NCBI GenBank assembly: GCA_964017145.1
Contig: CAXHKQ010000295.1
Span: 1 to 12,474, forward strand
Direction of reading: 5' to 3'
Length of the DNA: 12,474 bases
From: Agrocybe praecox
Lineage: Eukaryota; Basidiomycota; Agaricomycetes; Agaricales; Agrocybaceae
Within the stretch, counting starts at the first letter, position 1. Each line of letters opens with the position of its first letter. Of this stretch, positions 8,576-12,474 are shown in pieces. The position numbers and the translations under genes were made by a program. Under the pieces are notes generated by a model. The model did no database searches. It was not told the origin of the DNA and saw only the letters and a program-made list of their open reading frames with translations.

Positions 8576-8684
8576 TAAAAACCAAAAAATTCTGGTCATG
8601 TAGTATCATCTAGCATAACGAACTGATGAAAAAAATGTATTACACCAGACCCATGCGGACTCTTACGTAAAAGTTACATTGTAA

Positions 8685-8911
8685 TCTATATAGATAAAAC
8701 TGAATTCCGTTTTGTTTGTTTGTCTGTTTGTTTGTAATGCATGGCCGGCTAAACGGCTCAACCGATTGGGCTGAAAATTTGAGAGTGTGTTCAGGTCGAC
8801 CCTGAGCGTGTTTGTGCCATAAATTTGTTTTTGTAATTGCATCGGGACCCACCGGGCGAGCGAAGCGAGCTCTGAAAAGCCCGCCGCAGGCGCTAGCGGC
8901 GCAGCCGCTAG
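8685..8911 (+). mobile_element. Helitron-like non-autonomous element, 227 bp
   Basis: The element fits A^TC...CTAG^T: A8684 then TCTATATAGATAAAAC at the left, and CTAG at 8908-8911 followed by T. A strong GC hairpin (CTAGCGGC, GCA loop, GCCGCTAG; 8893-8911) forms the 3' end. The left part has a GTTT-rich run (about 8709-8735) then AAACGGCTCAACCGATTGGG, a layout often seen in insect Helitron-type repeats. Helitrons leave no target duplication and none is seen. The hairpin reaching the very end is less canonical than a spaced hairpin, hence moderate confidence. Confidence 0.55.
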
Positions 8912-9156
8912 TCTATTATAAACTGTAATTATGTAAGACGCACTGAATAGCGTGAATTTGTATGAGAAACATGTGTGATATGGTTCTAATTGATTTATAA
9001 TAACTTCGGTATTCATCCATAGATTTTTATCAAAATTAGCTTGTTTTATCAGATATATAGTCTGTTGACAATTTATGTAGCAATATTTTGTTAATACATG
9101 TTACTCCTGTATGTATTCTATGAAACGAGTTATAACTATGAACGTACAAAAGATAC

Positions 9157-9319
9157 GGATTTTGTTATGTTCAAACTTTGAAGGGCTTTATTGCGGAATC
9201 CTATCCATAGAATGAAATATGATGTCCAAATTCGTACTTAGGTTACTGAAGATTACCAGGAAAAATAGGTGGGACCTTCAAGCTATATTTTTTTCCTAAT
9301 TATGGCGCATGGTGTAATT
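9157..9319. repeat. Right arm of large intronic inverted repeat
   Basis: It is the partner of 8423-8575. It reads CAAACTTTGAAGGGC, GGAATCCTATCCAT, AATTCGTACTTAGGTTAC, AAAAATAGGTGGGACC and GCGCATGGTGT in the opposite order. The arms enclose about 580 bp of AT-rich DNA that contains the Helitron-like fragment. The pair may be a foldback-type element, or two copies of one repeat in opposite orientation. Confidence 0.82.
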
Positions 9320-9437
9320 ATTTCATAATTTTAAACATAAAAAAAGGTTTGTGAGTTATATTAATGCAATAATGATTCCATATAGGAAAGAAGAGGACTT
9401 TCTTAAAGCGTGTTTATTGGATTTTTTCAATATTATA

Positions 9438-9568
9438 CTACCCAGACCCACCAAAGTTGGGACAGTCGAGTGAAAACAACAAAGTTCAATTTCAAAGCTT
9501 TGTAAAACTTTAACCATGAATATTATTCTTCCGGTCATTTATCCTGCAACTTTGGTGGGTCTGGGTAG
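9438..9568. mobile_element. Mariner-type MITE, 131 bp
   Basis: It has perfect 22-bp terminal inverted repeats at 9438-9459 and 9547-9568, starting CTACCCAGACCCACC, flanked by TA at 9436-9437 and 9569-9570. TA duplications and a very short non-coding body fit a Tc1/mariner-mobilised MITE. The centre is also palindromic (CAAAGCTTTG at 9493-9502, with AAAGTT/ACTTT outside). The identical terminal repeats suggest a fairly recent insertion. Confidence 0.88.
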
Positions 9569-9711
9569 TAGTAGCTAGACGCTAAACGTGAACAAAAAGA
9601 TTCCAATACATGTTTCAAACATTAAATTTCGGGTCGATTAACTATGTGAATACTCCAATTTACAAATCTACATGCAATCCGTCCCCGTCCATCAATCGCA
9701 TCCAACCACAG

Positions 9712-10298
9712 CAATGGGACGATACGCTGGCCGACCTGGCCGACTACAATTCGCGCACCTGCAATTTCGCCCACGACTGCCACAACACCCTCTACTTCCC
9801 GTACTCCGGCCAGAATCTGGCCAACAGCGACAGCACGACCGCCACCCTCTTCGACGACGACCCAATCCCGCACGTGATCAAATTCATCGACGGCTGGTTC
9901 GACCGAGAACGTCAACTACGCCGACAAAGACGTGCCCGTTCTGATCCCAACCACTGGCGCCCAGTCTGGTCATTTCACCGAGCTCATGCAGGACCAGAAC
10001 ACCAAAGTGGGCTGTTCGTATGCGATGTGGAAGACGGTCGATCCGGCGTTTCCGTACCACATCCATCTGGCATGCAAACTATGACTTCACCAATATGTTG
10101 GGCAAGCCCATCTACGCGAGTGGCAAACCGTGCTCGGCCTGTCCGAAGGGCTTCAAATGTTGCGCCGAATACCCGGGACTGTGCAGCGATCAGAAGCCGT
10201 GCAAAGCGGGCACGCCGAGGCGCCCGTGGCGTGCCGACGCGGTGCTGGCCGGCGCCTGCGCGGCGCTGCATTTCGTGTGGCGCGCGACCAGGGCCTGA
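9712..10298 (+). CDS. CAP gene exon 2: main CAP domain and Cys-rich tail
   Basis: It starts in phase 0 with QWDDTLADLADYNSRTC, then NFAHDC, YSGQNLA and IKFIDGWFD. A one-base gain near 9904 moves the frame before NYADKDVPV, GAQSGHFTELMQDQ and VGCSYAMWK. A second at 10076-10078 splits the HLAC/NYDF motif; without it a stop is met at 10082-10084. The last frame gives GKPCSACPKGFKCC, EYPGLC and a basic, GC-rich tail ending at TGA 10296-10298. The tail after GLC is unlike the family as I know it, so a further indel near 10200 or a lineage-specific end is possible. Confidence 0.8.
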
Positions 10299-10408
10299 TC
10301 GACGCATTCGGACGCAGGCACGACAGTCGGGAATCGATGCGGGACTGAGAAGAATGAATGGATGATGAACTCGGATGATTGATTGGGAATGATCTGAATA
10401 ATCTGGCT

Positions 10409-10414
10409 AATAAA
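10409..10414 (+). terminator. Polyadenylation signal AATAAA of the CAP gene
   Basis: A canonical AATAAA lies 111 bases after the stop codon, in an AT-rich stretch, giving a short 3' UTR typical of insect genes. The cleavage site would be expected some 15-25 bases downstream. Confidence 0.6.
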
Positions 10415-11106
10415 TACCGTGTCTCTATGAACGGGCAATACAAATCATTGCGTGGTCGAAGAGATTGCAGATAGACGTAGATTTTATTTATAGTATTCCA
10501 GATAAAAAATCAAAATCCAAATTGTTTTTGAACTCCAATTTAACCCTCTAGTGCAGACGCCGAAAACATAGGAGAACGAGATACTGTACAATAAATTTAA
10601 TGATGCAGTTTTTATACGAAACCACATTTTTTTGTTTACGTACAATTTTGATGAGAAAAGTCTTATCCGCATCTAATGGTCGAGCCTTTACTTTTGAGCA
10701 AAAAAACAAAAAACATGTTCGTACATTTTTTCGAATATTGAGGATTCCTGCGCAATGCAATTACTTACCTTTTGAGTAGGGCAAGTTTTGCGGATGGGCA
10801 AGTTTTGCCTCGGCAATTTTAGGCCTTTAAAATCAAGATATTCGACTGAATTTTGGATATTGTGTGCAATTAATAAGACGCTTCATTCTAATATAGATTC
10901 CGTTCCGATAGAGCCTTGAATACACAACTTATAGCCCTATATGTGTTTTTAGTGTGTTAGCTACGACAAATCATCTCCCATTAATGTGCTAGGAATCACA
11001 AACAATTGATGTAATAACAATTGAATGATGGCCTTCGAAGCGAAATTTATCTGTGAACCCGAATCTGTTTTTGTTCCATCGTTTACATGAACATTCTTGT
11101 GGGAAT
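10415..11106. other. AT-rich intergenic region, no gene recognised
   Basis: No conserved ORF is seen. The only pattern noted is GGGCAAGTTTTGC repeated at 10779-10791 and 10797-10809, with its GCAAGTTTTGC core again at 11345-11355. Confidence 0.45.
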
Positions 11107-11306
11107 CAATGGGTGCTATTCACGGTTTTTTTTAGTAAGAATCTTGGTAGTTATAATATTATAACTACATTATTCGACCTTGGACGCACAAATAGGTATT
11201 CTTGAATTTAACAATATTATAACGTACAAGCTCGAGCTTGTTCGCTCCATATATATCTAACAAGCTGGGTTTGAGGTGCTTATTGGAGCTTGTTCACGCA
11301 CACATG
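11107..11306. repeat. 200-bp direct repeat, copy 1
   Basis: It matches 11396-11595 at a constant offset of 289 bp; the one difference I see is TTT versus TAT near 11271. It contains the 18-bp palindrome AGTTATAATATTATAACT (11149-11166), the 16-bp palindrome ACAAGCTCGAGCTTGT (11226-11241) and an AACAAGCT/AGCTTGTT inverted pair (11259-11266 and 11287-11294). These suggest a transposon end rather than a gene. Confidence 0.92.
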
Positions 11307-11395
11307 TGGGAATCAATGTCTATCTCTAACGATTACAAGATGGTGCAAGTTTTGCACGACTTTTTTGGAAAACAAATCATTATAATATGTGTATA

Positions 11396-11595
11396 CAATG
11401 GGTGCTATTCACGGTTTTTTTTAGTAAGAATCTTGGTAGTTATAATATTATAACTACATTATTCGACCTTGGACGCACAAATAGGTATTCTTGAATTTAA
11501 CAATATTATAACGTACAAGCTCGAGCTTGTTCGCTCCATATATATCTAACAAGCTGGGTATGAGGTGCTTATTGGAGCTTGTTCACGCACACATG
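11396..11595. repeat. 200-bp direct repeat, copy 2
   Basis: Near-identical to 11107-11306, separated from it by an 89-bp unique spacer (11307-11395). TGTGGGAATCAATG occurs both just before copy 1 (11098-11111) and at its end (11305-11318), a possible trace of how the duplication arose. Copy 2 is followed by unrelated sequence. Confidence 0.92.
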
Positions 11596-11740
11596 CAAAC
11601 GCATTCGTGTATGGTGCAATTGTTTGTATCAGTTTAGTGTGTTCTGCACAATTTCTGCAAACTAAACCTTTTGCTCCCAAGCTCATGGGCCGGCATAAAC
11701 ACATGGACACTTGCAACACCTGTTCAGAATATTGCTGTGC

Positions 11741-11992
11741 TCAATCCCGATCTTCTTCAAGCACCTCACGCGAAAGACTCGGCCGCAGCAGCGAATGCAA
11801 GAATGACGCCGCTACTGCGGCCACCACGGTGACGACTGCCAGAAGACGAGCTGGTTGTTGATACATCGGCATTCGTTCTAAATGATGAGACGGACGTTGA
11901 GTCTGCAGGGCTGTTGAAGGCAGCAGCAGGAGCACCAGAAAGATGGAACGCACACAGCACGCAACATTTTTTATCCGATCGGATGTAAACAA
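11741..11992 (-). CDS. Possible short secreted or membrane ORF, unrecognised
   Basis: This 83-codon minus-strand frame begins MFTSDRIKNVACC and runs into a hydrophobic segment (SIFLVLLLLPSTAL) that looks like a signal peptide. A second hydrophobic stretch (LLAVVTVVAAVAASFL) follows around residues 49-64. It lies in a GC-richer island (about 11740-12000) within AT-rich DNA. Other frames here are also open: a Ser-rich minus-strand frame at 11766-12047 and a plus-strand Cys/Ser-rich frame at 11565-11861. Only one can be real and all may be chance. No family is recognised. Confidence 0.18.
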   Translation of the reverse strand: MFTSDRIKNVACCVRSIFLVLLLLPSTALQTQRPSHHLERMPMYQQPARLLAVVTVVAAVAASFLHSLLRPSLSREVLEEDRD

Positions 11993-12049
11993 ACGAGCGA
12001 GCGAATGACGCTGTTGCTGTGTTGTGTTTGTTTTGCTGTAGTGTCATGT

Positions 12050-12474
12050 CGAGGGGTTCATATCACGATTCATTTTGATAACCGAATTGAAATTCAATCG
12101 AAACATAAATCGTTTTCTGGAGGTGTTCCTCATTTCTCGCATAATTTAAATTACGAGTTATGCTTCCTGAATATTTCAAATGATTTGTAAGGATTTTTCG
12201 GATATTCCAGATGAATTTTAAAGAGACAAAAACGTTTTTTGTCTGAAAATATAAAGTTTCATACGTGATGTTCCCCTCATGGAAGCTCCATTGACCGCAG
12301 GGTTGCCGGAAACTTGACGGGAATTTCAAAAGCTTCCAACGTTCAAATATGTGCAAGGTTGAACTAACAAGAAAACTTGGTGAATACCAAATTACGAAAA
12401 ATGTTGAGCACCTTGTTTACTACATCTTGTATCTCAACATTTTATCGAACAAGGAATCTTACTAAAAAAAACCG
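12050..12474. other. AT-rich right edge with a stem-loop and an inverted lead motif
   Basis: No gene is seen. AAAATGTTGAG (12398-12408) and CTCAACATTTT (12433-12443) can form an 11-bp stem with a 24-base loop. The last 18 bases (12457-12474) are the reverse complement of CGGTTTTTTTTAGTAAGA, found in both 200-bp repeats, so a repeat related to them in opposite orientation may cross the window edge. Confidence 0.5.

Larger units (their letters stand above)
7880..9711 (+). other. CAP gene intron, 1832 bp, filled with repeats
   Basis: The donor GTAAGT (7880-7885) and an acceptor ending ACCACAG (AG at 9710-9711), after a C/T-rich stretch, are both in phase 0. They join the basic end of exon 1 directly to QWDDTL, as in other insect CAP proteins. 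The intron holds a large inverted repeat, a Helitron-like fragment, a 209-bp likely insertion and a mariner-type MITE, listed separately. Outside these (7886-8185, 9321-9435, 9571-9709) it is AT-rich and featureless. Confidence 0.75.
7573..10298 (+). pseudogene. CAP/antigen-5-like secreted protein gene, two exons, three frameshifts
   Basis: The CAP superfamily (antigen 5, CRISP, PR-1) comprises secreted, disulphide-rich proteins. Insect members include salivary and venom antigens, and molecular roles vary, so no specific activity is assigned. Seen here: a signal peptide; an N-terminal Cys cluster (DYCNPALC, then HVACG); DRHNFHRNKQALG; an intron; QWDDTLADLA; NFAHDC; SGQNLA; WFD; GHFTELM; VGCSYAMW; HLAC then NYDF; and a CSACP...KCC...GLC tail. 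Order, spacing and cysteines fit a complete gene. Three single-base gains break it: in the A9 run at 7669-7677, near 9904, and in AAA at 10076-10078. No in-frame nonsense codon is seen in the segments read in their family frame. It is either a young pseudogene or an intact gene with base-call errors. AATAAA follows the stop by about 110 bases. Confidence 0.85.

Noticed and set aside
9904..9905. A tiny intron instead of a frameshift in CAP exon 2
   Set aside because: Only one base separates the two frames and no donor/acceptor pair fits; the motifs continue directly on either side.
9984..10443. Several overlapping ORFs on both strands of CAP exon 2
   Set aside because: They arise from the high GC content of the exon; only the plus-strand frames carrying the CAP motifs match a family.

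Overview
The window looks like nuclear DNA of an insect, probably a fly or midge (inference). It has an AT-rich background, a spliced gene of the insect antigen-5/CAP type, TCAGT-type initiators, and a dense mix of insect transposon families: Ty3/Gypsy, hAT, Tc1/mariner, a Helitron-like fragment and MITEs. There is no bacterial-style gene packing and I see no tRNA, rRNA or CRISPR.

Layout. (1) Positions 1-2491 are the 3' half of a Ty3/Gypsy LTR retrotransposon: a decayed integrase, a poorly conserved post-integrase region, a polypurine tract at 1939-1954, and a 3' LTR at 1955 to about 2491. The LTR has a well-formed promoter and three identical palindromes. (2) From about 2498 to 4022 a GC-rich tandem array of ten full 142-145 bp units plus a partial one starts almost at the LTR edge; each unit is built from five degenerate 27-30 bp sub-units. 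A short, broken coding-like relic follows, to 4385. (3) Positions 4734-5342 are a clean non-autonomous hAT element (609 bp, 8-bp target duplication). (4) Positions 5708-7348 are a degenerate, near full-length Tc1-like transposon with inverted repeats of about 270-320 bp and an internal repeat typical of the IR/DR group. (5) Positions 7573-10298 hold the one recognisable host gene, a secreted CAP/antigen-5-like protein in two exons. The reading frame is broken by three single-base insertions and ends shortly before an AATAAA signal. Its 1.8-kb intron carries a large inverted repeat, a Helitron-like fragment, a probable 209-bp insertion and a mariner-type MITE. (6) Positions 10415-12474 contain no gene I can recognise. 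They include two near-identical 200-bp direct repeats 289 bp apart, an inverted copy of their 18-bp lead motif at the window edge, and a Ser/Ala-rich GC-richer segment.

The genes do not form an operon-like unit. The CAP gene is a single-gene transcription unit whose upstream flank and intron have been heavily colonised by mobile DNA. The strongest points for follow-up are the higher-order structure of the array and its position at the LTR edge, the nested transposon layers in the CAP intron, and whether the three +1 indels are real or assembly errors. I found no clear sign of a wholly new gene system.
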